64,000 nucleotides of DNA from Cordia subcordata (Eukaryota; Streptophyta; Magnoliopsida; Boraginales; Cordiaceae). Positions within the stretch are counted from its first letter, which is position 1. Each line of letters starts with the position of its first letter. Position numbers and translations under genes: made by a program. The DNA lies in NCBI GenBank assembly GCA_028554755.1, contig JAPTOF010000011.1, positions 5,546,501 through 5,610,500 of the forward strand. The letters run 5' to 3'. The notes below the pieces were generated by a model, which did no database searches, was not told the origin of the DNA, and saw nothing but the letters and a program-made list of their open reading frames with translations. Positions 1 to 12,811 of the stretch are shown here, piece by piece.

Positions 1-2
1 AC

Positions 3-162
3 GCATTGGAGCTCGTAGAAGAAGAAGAAGAAGTAATGGAAATGGCCCAGAAAGCAGTACACCACAGAAACAGGGTTGCAGAAGAGCTCAAAAACACTCT
101 CACGTCTCTTGTTGCTGCTCAAAGACCTCTTCTTCCCACCCCATTCAATCACCACCACCCCG
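3..162 (+). CDS. Unidentified gene, exon ending at 162
   Basis: Open from the window edge in the frame of position 3. It carries an acidic run and a likely helix and ends in phase 1 at a GTACTA donor. Confidence 0.5.
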
Positions 163-2392
163 GTACTACACTTCTTATTCTCACCCTCATTAGCAGTTAA
201 AAAAAAAGAAAAAACTTTGTATAGATTTCCATTCAGTTTAGTTGTTATTCATGGAGAAGTAAAATTTTCGTGTAGGAATTTGAGCAATCAATTTGCACCT
301 GCGTAGGAATTTGGGTTTGGAATTGGAAACAATGTGGAGGTGAGGCATAATGTGAGTGTGGTTTCATAGGTTAGTATCGCGCGTTTTTGTATAATTATTT
401 GGGTTAAGTATTTTGGATGAGTGGATTTGAGGGCAGGAATGGTTCGTTTTTTAAGGTGGCGATTGGTAGGAGGGATTGAGCTTGGGAATGGAATAGACCG
501 GTAATAAGTATACCATGCTTGGTATACTCTGAAAATGATAGTATGAATGAGTGTATTGATGTAATGATATTAAATTTATGTTTGGTAATTAGTATATTAG
601 CACAATATTGAAAATAATTTATATAAAAAGTCAAGGTTAATCCTATATTATTATATTATATACATTATAGTAATAATATCCCACCTACCAATCACCACCT
701 AGCAGTATGGTTGTGGGCTCGGGGTCTGGGGTTTCGTGGTTTTGATACTGTGAACCTGAGAAAATGTTTCTATGTGGATCTATAATGTTGAGGTTAGTGA
801 TTATTAGCTAAAATGAAGCTACTAATTATTGCTTCTGGGACTAGTATTTGAGGGTGAAAAGGGTTTATTCTTATGCCTATGGCATGCATCTTGTCGCTGG
901 CTCAGGTCTTGGCCTTTGGCGTGATACTATTAACCTGAGAAAGCCTTAATGTGAATCTAATGATGAGCTTAGTGATAATTAGCTAAAATGGAGTTACTAA
1001 TTATTGCTTTTGGGACTAGTATCAGAGAGTGAAAACAGTTTATTCTTATGTCTATGACACGCATCTTGCTTGCAGGCTCAAGTGAAGACTGTTAACCTGA
1101 GAAAAGTTTTATTTGAACCTAGTGATGAGCTTAGTGATTTCTTAATTAAAATCAAGTTACTAATTATTGTTCAGTGGACTAGTATTTGAGGGTGAAAGCA
1201 GTTTACTCTCATGCCTATGACGCGCATCTTGGTTGCAGGCTTGGGTCTTGGCCTTTAGTGTGATACCACTAACCTGAGAAATGTGAAAATGTGAATCTAG
1301 TGATGAGTTTATTGTTGCTCATTGGACTAGTATTTGAGGGTGAGAACAGTTTATTCTCATGCCCATGATGCGCATCTTGGTTGCAGGCTTGAGTCTTGGC
1401 TTTTGGTGTGATACTACTAACCTGTGAAGAAGTTCTGATGTCAATCTAGAGTGAGCTTAGTAATTGTTAGCTAAAATGGAGTTATGAATTGTTGTTCGTT
1501 GGACTAAAAGGGTGAAAACAGTTTATTCTCATGCCTATGGCACACCTTGGTTTGGGCTTGGGTGTTGGTCTATGGTCTGAGACTACTGACCTAAGGAGAA
1601 GTTTTAATGTGAATCTGGAGATGGGCTTGTGATTATTAGCTAAAACAAAGTTTCTAGTTACTGCTCATTGGATCTGGCACATGGAAGACTTGTCTTTACG
1701 GCTGCAAGCTACGGAATTCTTTGGGGAAAGCCGTATTGAAACATTTCGTACATATGGCGGTGTGTATGCTTGGGAACGGAAACGTATGTTACTTGACTTA
1801 ATTATCTGGCAAATAGCACAAGTTTGACTAGTTCTGTCACTTTAAGTATAATTTGTTGGAGATTTGAAGATGGTATTGCCTTTGTTACCCACTTATGAAG
1901 AGTGGCCTGTTGCCTGACAGTTAGCTCAAGTCATTGGTGGGATCTCAATGGAAATTCCAACTGATCTAGCAAAGGGATCTATATCAACCATGAACTTAGG
2001 CGTGCACTAAGGACCTGATCTTTTTAATTTTGGTCAATCTTATGATTGCAAGAAATCAGCTGGTAATTTTGGATCCCAGCAGTTACGGTTGAACTATGCT
2101 CTATCCACATGGATGTCTTATATGGTATATCTCATTGGGGAAATAATCGTTAAAATGTATGCCTTGTCGAATAATGCTTGTTTCATTGATGACATCTACT
2201 TCTAAGGTTTATATGTGTCCTTCACATCGTCCAGTTCTGTTGAATTTCCTTTGTAGATACTGACTTAAACCATCTTGTGCAGATGTTCTAAGACCTATCG
2301 AGTCAGCTGGAGAGGACCCCGAGGACGGCAAAAACTACGACTCCTCAAACAAAAGATTTGAAGTAATGCCTCTGCCATTCCTTCTTTTTTGA
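3..2392 (+). CDS. 3' part of an unidentified two-exon (or longer) gene
   Basis: An open frame runs from the window edge through an acidic, probably helical stretch (LELVEEEEEVMEMAQKAVHH) to CACCCCG/GTACTA at 162/163. A matching acceptor (CTTGTGCAG) at 2282 leads into 2283-2392. The split codon (G+AT) restores the frame, giving about 89 codons that end at TGA 2390-2392. In-frame ATGs lie at 36 and 42, but the true start may be outside the window. The second exon reads VLRPIESAGEDPEDGKNYDS and ends PLPFLLF. The intron is about 2.1 kb and contains a MITE-like element and a tandem repeat. I do not recognise the protein family. The exon join is inferred from splice consensus and phase only. One T fewer in the run at 2385-2390 would extend the frame as EEDERMYHPDG to a TAA, so a frameshift is possible. 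The sequence after the stop to about 2610 looks like 3' UTR. Confidence 0.5.
455..699. mobile_element. MITE-like element in the intron
   Basis: The left end GGTGGCGATTGGTAGGAGGG and the reverse complement of the right end GGTGGTGATTGGTAGGTGGG agree at 18 of 20 bases. The interior of about 200 bp is non-coding and AT-rich. No convincing target duplication was found, so the superfamily is left open. Confidence 0.6.
700..1690. repeat. Tandem repeat, about six units of 150-180 bp
   Basis: The block with AACCTGAGAA, GTGAATCTAGTGATGAGCTT, TTAGCTAAAATGGAGTTACT and GTTTATTCTCATGCCTATG recurs. The AACCTGAG landmark lies near 752, 932, 1093, 1271, 1419 and 1589. Units differ by substitutions and small indels and lie wholly inside the intron of the partial gene. 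Confidence 0.8.
2283..2392 (+). CDS. Unidentified gene, last exon
   Basis: Follows a CAG acceptor and continues the phase of the upstream exon. Stop TGA is at 2390-2392, directly after a six-T run that may be a one-base insertion. Confidence 0.5.
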
Positions 2393-2612
2393 AGAGGATG
2401 AAAGAATGTATCACCCGGATGGATAACTCACAGTCATATAATGGAGTCATCCATCCTGTGTTTCAAAGGAAGAGGCCTAGTTGATCAAATCTATTCACAT
2501 TTGCTTGATCCTGGGATGGTGATTTTGTGAAGAGAAAGTGCATTGTAATTTGGAAAAATTAGCCTCTCTGCATGCACAACTTGCTGCTAACGGACGATTC
2601 ACTGACCAAGGT

Positions 2613-3268
2613 AATGCACGCAATATTAGATATTATTCTGTTGTAATTACAATTGTAAAATATGGCTTTAATTTGATATTCTAGAGATTAGTCACTGGTG
2701 GTGATTAAATGGGAAGACATATAGAAGGTAAATATCCAAATTGTTTTCTAACATGACTTGGTGATGCTGATGCCTTGTTTTGGTGTCTCATGCCCACCCT
2801 CTTCCATTGTATTTGAATGTATCTAAGATTATGCAATTGTTTGAAAATTCGCTTCAGATCTTGTAATAGTTTTATGCATGTTTCGTCCTAGGGTTGTACA
2901 CGGGACTTGGAGATCCCGAACTGAATTAAAAAATAATACCGAATAGAATCAAAATCGAAAGTTCTGTTGACTTTTCTATAAGAACTGAATTAAACTAAAC
3001 TGAGAATTTTTTTATGGCATAGTTTTGGATCTTGTCCGAGAACTATACCAAGAATTGAACCGGACCGAACTGAAATTGTACTGATCTGAATCGAATTGAA
3101 AGAACCGAATTTTTAATATCAATAATTATGTATAATCTTTAATATTAATATTGTATATGTTAATATTACAATTTTAAATATTTTATATAATATTTTAATA
3201 GTAATATTTTTGTTTTGATGTCATAAAAAATTTTAAATTCTTACTAAAAAAAGAAAAAAAACTAAAAA

Positions 3269-3317
<49 letters not shown>

Positions 3318-3641
3318 AGTGTGACACCTGTGCAATGCACGGAGAGCAACATATGTGATTGGATATATTAAAGGTATAGAGTTTTTGCATTTTACTAAAT
3401 AATTATTGCAACAATTATATATTATAGAATTAATAAAACAATAATGATATATATAGAGAAAGGGCATGGTATTAATTAAATTAAATGTTTAATACACGAA
3501 TGGAACTAAATAAATGATGGAAAACAAAAAATGACTTAAGAATGGGCACATTTAATTAATTGATAAGTAATTATAAAAAGCTTGTCGTATAGAGCATAAC
3601 TTGGAAATATGAAATTACAACTTATTTTGTTTTATTATATA

Positions 3642-3672
<31 letters not shown>

Positions 3673-4070
3673 AATATATATATTCTAGGCATATTTCACA
3701 ACTATTGTAATGAACTTATCTCATGTTTCTTAGTTACTCAATTAATTTTATAATAATTATCTTAATCATATTAACTTTTATATGCATGCTAATTATAGTT
3801 TATGATATAATTTTTAAAAAAGTGATTAAGGTGTAACAAAGTTAGAGGAGAAGATAAAGTTACTTTTTAAAGATTACAACTAGTAATCCTAAAAATAATA
3901 TCAGCTCTTTACTAATATATTAATAAATGCATTAGTTAATTTTAATTATATTAGCAACTTAATATCCTATTAACTTAAACTAATAGTATTTAATTGATGT
4001 TGGTTATATTACATTATTTTAAAGTTCAAATTATACTACTAACCCTGTTTATGTAACTTGCTAGGAATGT
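2613..4070. other. AT-rich intergenic DNA
   Basis: No gene was seen. Around 2890-3110 there are repeated CCGAACTGAA/ACCGAACTG-type words, a decayed repeat of unknown class. An (AT)n microsatellite occupies about 3272-3312. The 90-residue minus-strand frame across it is a by-product of the repeat. Confidence 0.6.
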
Positions 4071-4632
4071 CAATGGCACCAACGGGATAGCGGCGGGGTT
4101 TTTGCAAAAAAACTTCGAGGGCGAGTAGGGTAGGGTTTTTTCTTTGTGCACCGGTGTAAGGGCGGGGCGGGGTCGGGTGACCTCGCCCAGTATATATATT
4201 TTTAAACATATATATATATATATATATATATTATGTTTAATAATTATGATTTGGAGTAAGTTTAGATTTAATATGTTATTGTTGTAAAATTATGTTGAAT
4301 TTAAGTATTAAAGTTTGAATTTAATGTGTTAGGATTTGGTGCATGATTTATGTTATTTTTTATTTATTTTTATCTAATTAAAAAGTATGGACTTCACTTG
4401 ATAAGTAGAGGTTTAACAAGTAGGTGTTTTGCCCCAATGCTACCGCCCCTTTGACTTTTGTTGACAGGTGTCCCGTAGGTAGGGGCATGGTGTAAAAAAC
4501 ACCGGTAAGTGCAGAGATGGTAGTCGGGAGGAGACCCTGGTATAGGCATAGGGACGAAGTAAGGACAAGTGGAAAAATAACAGGTGCGGAGTAAGGGTTT
4601 GTGAACCCCACCCTTACCCCGCCCCATTGACA
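4071..4632. mobile_element. Possible non-autonomous DNA transposon with GTCAATGG ends
   Basis: The left end GTCAATGGCACCAACGGG is followed by GCGGCGGGG. The right end is CCCCGCCCCATTGAC, so GTCAATGG...GCGGGG occurs as an imperfect inverted pair about 560 bp apart. GC-rich ends around an AT-rich core are typical of small plant DNA elements. No target duplication was resolved. Confidence 0.35.
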
Positions 4633-6330
4633 TCATCACTATAACTTCTTGTTTGTAATCTAATTGCAATAAACTTAATTAATTTTAATTATATTATTTA
4701 ATTACTAACTTAATGATATAATGTATAAACTGAAAAACTTAACTTAATTTGTTCCAGTTATATGACAAACTAAATTTTGTAATATAATTAGCATAATCAG
4801 AGTAAATTTTCCCTCTATATATTTTTGCAAACAATCTCTCTAAAATATATAGAAATTATTGAAAACTGTAGAAAAGTTCAAACTTTATCACATACTATCT
4901 CGATAAACAAGTTTCGAAAGAACCAAATACTTGTACCAAATTGTCCCGAAAATTTGGAATGGTATGAAACGAAATTTTTTTTTTCTAGTACTATTATAGT
5001 TCTAAAATATTTAAGAATCGAAAGTTTGGAACGATTCTAGAAATTTTCAAATCTCCAAATTAGACTGGACTGTTTATGGCCCTATTTGGTCCTTTGCGCG
5101 TAAATAATGCTCTCTTCCCCACCCCCCCCCCCCTTGAAATATTGACCACCCCCACTCTTGCCTTTAATGAGTTTGAACTCAAATCATCACTTTTAAAAAG
5201 TAATCTCAACCATTTAAAATACTCACTAATCCCATTATGTGATGGTGAGGTTACCTGGTAGACCTCAGCCTCTTATAGTGCTCGTGTTACTAAACATGGG
5301 GAAGCCAGAAAATCCGTCACAATTATTTTTGGAGTTCTAAATGTTCCCTTCCATATAAACTGATGAGGAACTATATATGGTATATTCCTGTTCTGGGAAT
5401 TTATTTGCTCACTTTACTGGTCAAGAGTGGATAAAAAAGGATGGCATAAACAAATTAGGATCCCCTCAGCTTCAAACTTCTTTCATATTGATATGAGATA
5501 TAAATCTTAATCATTCATCAGTGAAGCATATCATCCCAGCTACTCGTGAGAATTTAAAATTTCATAAGTGGTTGCGATGATATGTTCCACAATAAATGGT
5601 CAAAATTTCCTTTATATCAATATGAAAAAGCCTGTGATATAAGAGGACCTTATACCTTTGCAGCAGAAAATCTTCCGCCGGCTATAGGATCAATAATTGG
5701 CTGTGATCTTAGGTGGTAAGCCAAATGGGAGAAAGATCACATACAGACATCACTACTTATGTAAAGAGAACGAGATTACCGTACCACGAGTCTAACCTAC
5801 CACAACGTCAAATTATTACTCAAAAACCTCTATTACAGAATTTATCATCTGCCTAAGGCAAAACACACACAAGAACTACATTCTCTCGCCAAAATTCCTA
5901 CCATGAATAATAATAGTAAATGAGTAAAAAGGGAAGCTTTTCAAAGAAATAAACCACCAAGTAAAATGCAAGCAACGTTTCTACACCTAAGTATAACCCA
6001 TGATTGATAACTAAAACTCAATTAATTGAATATTAGAAGAGGAGGATAATATCAATTAATATTCATACCCAACACTTATTCCACCTTACGACAGATCTCC
6101 AACATAGTAATTCGGAAGCGCTCGCCGAAAATGGGCTCATAACACAAAACTGTTGCACAAAGGTAACTAAACCAGTCTATGAATCTTCTTCTAGCGATAA
6201 ACACCACTCCTTACAGTTGCTCACAATAGTGACCCGATTAATATCCATTGTTTCAAAACTACTATGGTCGAACCACTAGAAGGATAAATGCTGCTTCTAG
6301 CAAAAACCCTCAGTATGATGTGTAGATCAG
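4633..6330. other. Intergenic DNA between two convergent genes
   Basis: No gene is supported. A poly-C run lies at about 5122-5134. The remainder is AT-rich and the short frames show no recognisable protein. Confidence 0.55.
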
Positions 6331-6333
6331 TTT

Positions 6334-6375
6334 GAATCCATTTATTGCCAAATCGAATCCATTTATTGCCAAATC
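6334..6375 (-). terminator. Duplicated poly(A) signal downstream of the thioesterase stop
   Basis: A 21-bp unit (6334-6354) is perfectly repeated at 6355-6375. Read on the minus strand, each copy contains CAATAAATGG, so AATAAA occurs twice, about 150-180 nt after the TAA at 6516. Use as a polyadenylation signal is inferred from sequence and position. Confidence 0.5.
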
Positions 6376-6515
6376 TGGCGGAAGGCTTTTGAAAAGTATA
6401 AGAATGTTTTAAGCATACTTTCTGAACCTTTTTGGTTATATTGTTTTAACCTTAAAATATCAAATTTAGTTAGCAGATGGACATGGCAGATTCTTCCGCA
6501 TACCATTATATGACA

Positions 6516-6593
6516 TTATAGCTTTGATGTAGCAGCCGATTCAGATATCCTAGCCTTCCTTATCAAGCCCTCTTGAGTTAATGTAACAACAAG
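6516..6593 (-). CDS. Thioesterase exon 17 (stop, SKL end)
   Basis: Encodes [20 protein letters not shown] then ATSKL and TAA. It carries the predicted catalytic Gln (411) and the peroxisomal SKL. Confidence 0.95.
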   Translation of the reverse strand, partial: LVVTLTQEGLIRKARISESAATSKL

Positions 6594-9500
6594 CTGCAAG
6601 TCATTCACACATTAAAAGCTCACATTTTATCCTCTGAAATGGAAAGATAAAATGAGTGGAGGAAATTGTAGAAAAATGTCACAGAAACACGGCAATCAAA
6701 GATTTATTAATATTTACCTCTCCTTTTCTTGTATACATTTGACCAGTAACAAATCCACGTGCGTTGTAAGCAGCAGGACTGTCAATCTGCAAAATGTCAA
6801 AAGTCTCACTATACAACCTCAAAAAAGAAAATAAATAATATAAAATAAAAATAAATAATAATTATCGAGCAGTGAGAGGAACCTACCACAAACAATAACC
6901 AGTCATCAGCTCTAAAAGGCCTATGGAACCACATCCTGAAAGCATGATGCAGCAACAATCGAGGTAAGTACTTATTAGCATCACTCTCAGTAGGTAACCT
7001 CCAACTTATGCCTAATAATTGCTCAAAACACCGAATTCCATATAAACAAGACTAAATGCATTTGCCAACGTCCACATATGTGATGCTATTAACTTGCATG
7101 ACTCGATAAATTATTCGGTCAAAAATAATTAGACAGATCTGGCATTCCCATAGTAAATGACAGCACCATAAATGGAAGGGCTTAATGGTAACTGGAACTG
7201 TAAAGAATCCTGGGGTTCTATCCTAAAAACCAATTGACTTGGAGTAGCCCAAGATCTTATTAAATGGTCTTAGACTTTGTGATTTTTCCATGTGGGAGGA
7301 AATACTCTAACACTCCCCCTCACGTGTGACTTAATTTGATAATTGAAGAAGAGGACATAATTTGATAATTGAAGAAGAGTCACACATGGGCACGTGGACA
7401 AATTAGAACGTCACACGTGGATGAAGAAGGACATCACCTGGGCTCTGGTACCATGTGAAGAATCCTGGGGTTCCATCCTAAAAACCAATTGGTCAATTGG
7501 AGGAGTAGCCCAAGATCTTATTAAGTGGTCTTAGACTTTGTGATTTTTCCATGTGGGAGGAAATACTCTAATAGGAACAAACAACTTCACTAAATTGATT
7601 AAACTGGATTCTTTTGATATTTTGAGCTTGTTTAATAAGCAGAACAGGTCTTATTGTACAAGCTTCTCTTCATATTTAGAAAACTCAAGTACGAGAAAGG
7701 TTTCCATTTTTCTGCATCATATGAGATATCCCCTTAAAATCAATAACGAACATGCTAAGCAGGTCAAATGAGTCTAGTGTCACCAGTTTTGAGGTTGGTC
7801 ATGACTCTGTCAATGTTACATTACATGATAGCGATAAATTCGATAATCAGGTCAACAATGAACAAGAAAAGAGTTCCCAGTTCTACTGATTAATCATGTT
7901 TCTGAGAAGGATTACGTTGCTTGATGCATTCAACATTCAGATTGTGCTCTACTTAAGGCTAAATAAACTTAGTCCATGATACCATGTTAAGGCTCAAGGT
8001 GTAATAAATTGAGGACCAACAGTGGAGCCAGGTAAAAGATTATCACCAGCTTCAGCTGAGAAAATTATACTGGAGATCACAGATAAACAAGTACACATCT
8101 ACAAGATTGGTTTATAGTTTGGACCTTGACCAACCATGCAGAGATGTTGAAAGTTCCTACTTCAAAAAGCGAAAGACATAGAGATGCGTTTGAGAAATGT
8201 ATGAATTAACTAGTTACATCCATCCCTAACAGTTATTAGACCCAGTAATTTCCCACCAATTTAGACCAAAAAAGGTCCACTAATTTCCCACCAAACCCAC
8301 TTGGTCCCTGCTTGCCTACACTCATAAAATACCCTAAATCCGCCCTCGCCCACAAGACAAGTCTGACGTGCTTGTAAACACCACCAATGAGATTAAAAGG
8401 AAAAGTTCACAGATAGAATCAACAGGAGAAACATTTATACTTTTCCAAATCAAAAGGCCAAAAGCCAATGTTTTCTTCCCCAGGAGACAATTTTTTTATT
8501 GATGAATCTGCAATGTTGAGTGAACTGAACTACGCCAGCAAAAAAATGTCAACTCCACAGGCTTACAGGACCAGACAGACAGGTGCTAATCTTAGCCAAT
8601 TTTTTCTGCTATCTGATGGCCTTTGTAATAGAGTGACAACTTTTTCACCAAAACCAGGTGAAGTCGAAAATATAATCATCAAGGGTTCAGTCTCCCCTAT
8701 AGTGAGGCCACTCCTGTAAGCTCAAGTCAAAATTTAAACAGGCATAGCGAACTCTGAAAGACAAGGGCTCACTGGTTAGCTTAATAAAAGTTAGCTCATA
8801 CTGATTACAGACTCGCACCTAATCAGATTATCAGCAGCAATTTCAGAAAAGGCAACAAGGTAGACAGTTAAAGATGTGAGTCCTTACGAGTGATCCAGAC
8901 TAACAGATGTTGTCCGCAAACCCTTTCTACGGTGAGGATTCAAGCTTGTTGGGAGAAACATTAGATCCGAAGCATATGCAGTGACACATCTGCAAATGGA
9001 ACAAACTATCACATGAAGGATACAGGTAATCCAAATATTTCAGTAAAGTTGCTACCAAATGCAACCACAGAGCTAGGAAATACAATACCAAGGGTTGGAC
9101 AGAATTCTTGGTCTGAGATGTATTTGTTAACAATATTATCCATTGAATAACAGCTTGGTGAGCTAGATAGCAATTTCCTGAAGATGTCTCTGTTGGCTTC
9201 GGTCTGCCCGTGAACATGTGTGTGTGTATATATAAAAAGAGAATAGACATAAACAAAATAAAAAAGATATCCCATCTTAAGTGTGCCGGCAAGAAGATTT
9301 TAGGAAAAGTTACATTGCTAACACATTGCAACCATGTATCCCCACAATACACAGAAACATATATATACAAACACATATGCCCTGTTTGGTGCTTCCATTT
9401 CTCAAGTAAAATCCATATAAATCAATGAAAAATAACAATTTTCAGCGACTGAAGTTAACCAATCAAAATTAATTTCCTTCATAAGTATGCCAGTTCTTCC

Positions 9501-12500
9501 AGATGATCACGATCAGTATAAGTAGATGTTACCATCAATCATTTTGGAATTAGAGAACAAATGAAAGTCCTTTGTAAGGAAGTTTAACATGTTATAAGCC
9601 TTCAATTTAAATCTGATGCCAACATGACAAGATGATTCCAATAATCTATTACCATCTACCACATTATATAATGCCAACATAGCATCTGTAAAAGCAGAAC
9701 AACATGCCTCAGATAATACTTAGGTGCACATAGTGATGGCTCTGCCGGAAAGTCAATATGGAGCAAATTTACAAAACTGAATTCCAGAGTCAAATTTTCA
9801 CCGCAAGCGGACTGGAAGTGCTATAAATACTCAAAATAGGATTTCTGGCTGTCGCAATGATCCATCAGTGTTCCCATAATGATCCCGACAAATGCTTTAA
9901 AGAGAGATTAGTATCTCATGGAATATTTTATAACAAATGAGTTATACTGTCTCTATTTTGCCGAGAGTGAGGAATATGCTTTATTTGCATTTATTAAGAC
10001 CCATAAGATGCATGCAAACACAGCAGAAGAAGAAAAAGCGTTTTACCTATGCAAAGCCTGATCATCTGAGAGTTTTCCTTTTGCTCTGAACCAATATCTC
10101 AAACTGCAATTTAGATGGAAAATGATAAGTAATTTTGAATTATACATTTTTAAGCAATTAGAATATGGAAAACAGAGGTCAACCTTGGGGGAGCCTTTGT
10201 CTGATTAGTGTTAGTATTTGGCTCACAGAACCTTATCTCTACCGGCCAGGGAACAAATTTTCTAGTGGCAACCTTGTTGCGGTAGGTCCTGTAAAACTTT
10301 TGTCAGGATATGCAGCAGTCTAATATAACTGGAGCAGCAAATATCTTAGCTTCAAATAACCTTCATGAAGATCCCACAGAGCAAGAAGATGATTTGTTTG
10401 ATATGACAGTCAAATTACATGACAAGAGACTGTGGAATGAGAAGCAACAATACAAAATCCAAACACTGTACAAACTATAAAGTTCCCAGGCCTTGCATCT
10501 TCATTTCTTTGGACATAGATGGTAATCTTCACAACTACCCCAGCTAACATGACCAATATCGTCCCCATGTTTACCTCCTCAGTGAAGTAGAAAAAGAAAT
10601 TAGTCATCAGCACTGGCGTGAGTTTTCTGGGCTCCAATTAGAATTCTAAGTTTCACAAGCAGGGAGTTGAGGTTTGTCCTAAGCAGGCAAACTAAAGTAC
10701 CACTTACATTATTGAAAAAGTTCGGCGATCTTCTCATTGTTGCAGATCTCAGTATACTTTTCAAATAGCCAACAACATGTTAGCAACAGGTGAATTTCCT
10801 TCAATTATTTATCCATACTTGCATAACCACCGCGCACTCTAATATTCTTCACTTTATTCTCAGGGCATTAGTTGCTACATGTACAAAATATTGAAAATAA
10901 TCAGTCTTTTGGTTTTCCTATAGCCAAGTTCATTGTATCTAAAGGCATTTTGTGATGCATTTAACTAGAAAGATTAGTGGGTCTCTTAGAGGGTTTCTTT
11001 GTGTTATGGCTAATTAACTAGGGAAGTCTAGAAGTCATACTTTACATTGTGATTAGGAATTGTGGTTAGGAAGTTTAGAAGTAATTTTTACATTATTGTT
11101 GTAATGTCAAGAGTCATGTTTTTCACTTATAAATAGGCTTGTACGTTTGCATTTATAAGCAAGTGTAATTGTCACGTCCCAAGAACCATAAACCTTTATT
11201 GGGCGTAATGCGCCGCGCTCTAGAAAGAAACGACCTTCCCGAATGCGCAAGGCTCTAACTTTCAATATAATAAAATGAAGAATCAAGCAACTGACAATAG
11301 TCAATGATAAATGTCAGACCTCCAAGCAAGAAATCAAGAGATTTCAATCTACTTCTAAGTCCCAAGTATTATTCTAAAAAAAAAACAATGCAATTGCAAC
11401 AATTTGATCGAAAGCAAATAAAGCAAAAGTTGTTTGACATCGCCCGGACAAGGGGCCTTATTAACAATCTACTCTAAAAGTTCCAAGTAGCCGTATCCCA
11501 AGTCTACTCCTCTTCTTCTGCAGCACAAGAAGGAAAACAAAATTCGCAAAAACACAAAGAAACTAACGAGAACAATCTCAGTAAGAGGATCCTCACAACA
11601 ATAAAACGATAATCTGTAAGACAAGCAAAAGTCAAATGACACATAAAACTAGTTTCCAATAATTACCAATTAATACGAATTCGCAATGACAGAACTATAC
11701 AACTAGCGTCTCACAATTTCTCTATGAATAAATGTAGAGAGTAACAAATTGAAGACCAAAGTCATATATTCAATAAGGTGGCTGTGGTTACAGACAGGTA
11801 GCACCGTTCTGACGTAGTGTGGTTTGATAAGCTCAAAACCACCAAAAGCCCAAGAGGATTCCAATCTTATAATAGTGTACTATTCCGATGTTATTGGTGT
11901 TTAACCCCCACCAACACGGTCCTGAGTTCGAAGCCATTTAGATATATTCCTGACTTCACAATTTTTCAAAAAGAAATACTGAAAATCATAAGTCATGCAA
12001 TATCTAATCTTACTTGCTAAAATTGCTACAACATTTAATTTAATAAAATCATAAGAAAGACATCATTTTGAAATCCTATTTTGAAACTATAATTACGAAG
12101 AGAAAGTACAAAAGAACAAAACAAATCACAAGTCAAATTCTTTTGTCAAATTCTCTTTTTTTAAAACAAATCACTGTTCACAACTGTACATGAACAGTGT
12201 CTCGTCAATGTTCATGAACAGTGCCCAGTGTTCATGAAACAATACGCGCACTGTTCATGATACTCCCCCCCCCCCAAGAATTCGTAACGTTGCATTAACA
12301 ATTCATGGTACTAAACATTTTTCTTTTTTCCTTTTTCATGCAAAACTGACCGCAAGCAAATCACAAATCAATTTTTTTATATCACTGTTCGTGAACAGTG
12401 ACGCGTCACTGTTCGTGAACAAGGCTCGCACCACTATTCATGACTCTAAAGGATTTTTTTTTATTTTTTTATTTTACATTATCATCATCAATAAATTTAA

Positions 12501-12779
12501 AGGTTCACATGATCCTAGCATTACAAAGAGACACAGAAAAACAAAAGAAAAACAAATTAAAAGACTAAATAAATTAAAGTAAGGATTAACCACTTACCTC
12601 CTTTTGATCCTTTTGTAAAAATCTCTGTTAATCATAAACCTCCTACTAGAAAGCAAACTCACAACCTAACCCTAGGTGTTCTTTTCTACGGAGCGTATAA
12701 AAGTTTTCCTTATATTAGGTCAAAATTTTATTTTATTTATTTTTTAATAAGAAACCTATTCTAGGTAGGTCTCTTTCTT

Positions 12780-12811
<32 letters not shown>

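Noticed and set aside
3195..3467. 90-residue minus-strand frame
   Set aside because: It runs through an (AT)n microsatellite (YIYIYI...) with no protein motif.
8927..9376. 149-residue minus-strand frame
   Set aside because: It reads exon 14 in a shifted frame and runs into the intron. The spliced frame is the conserved one.
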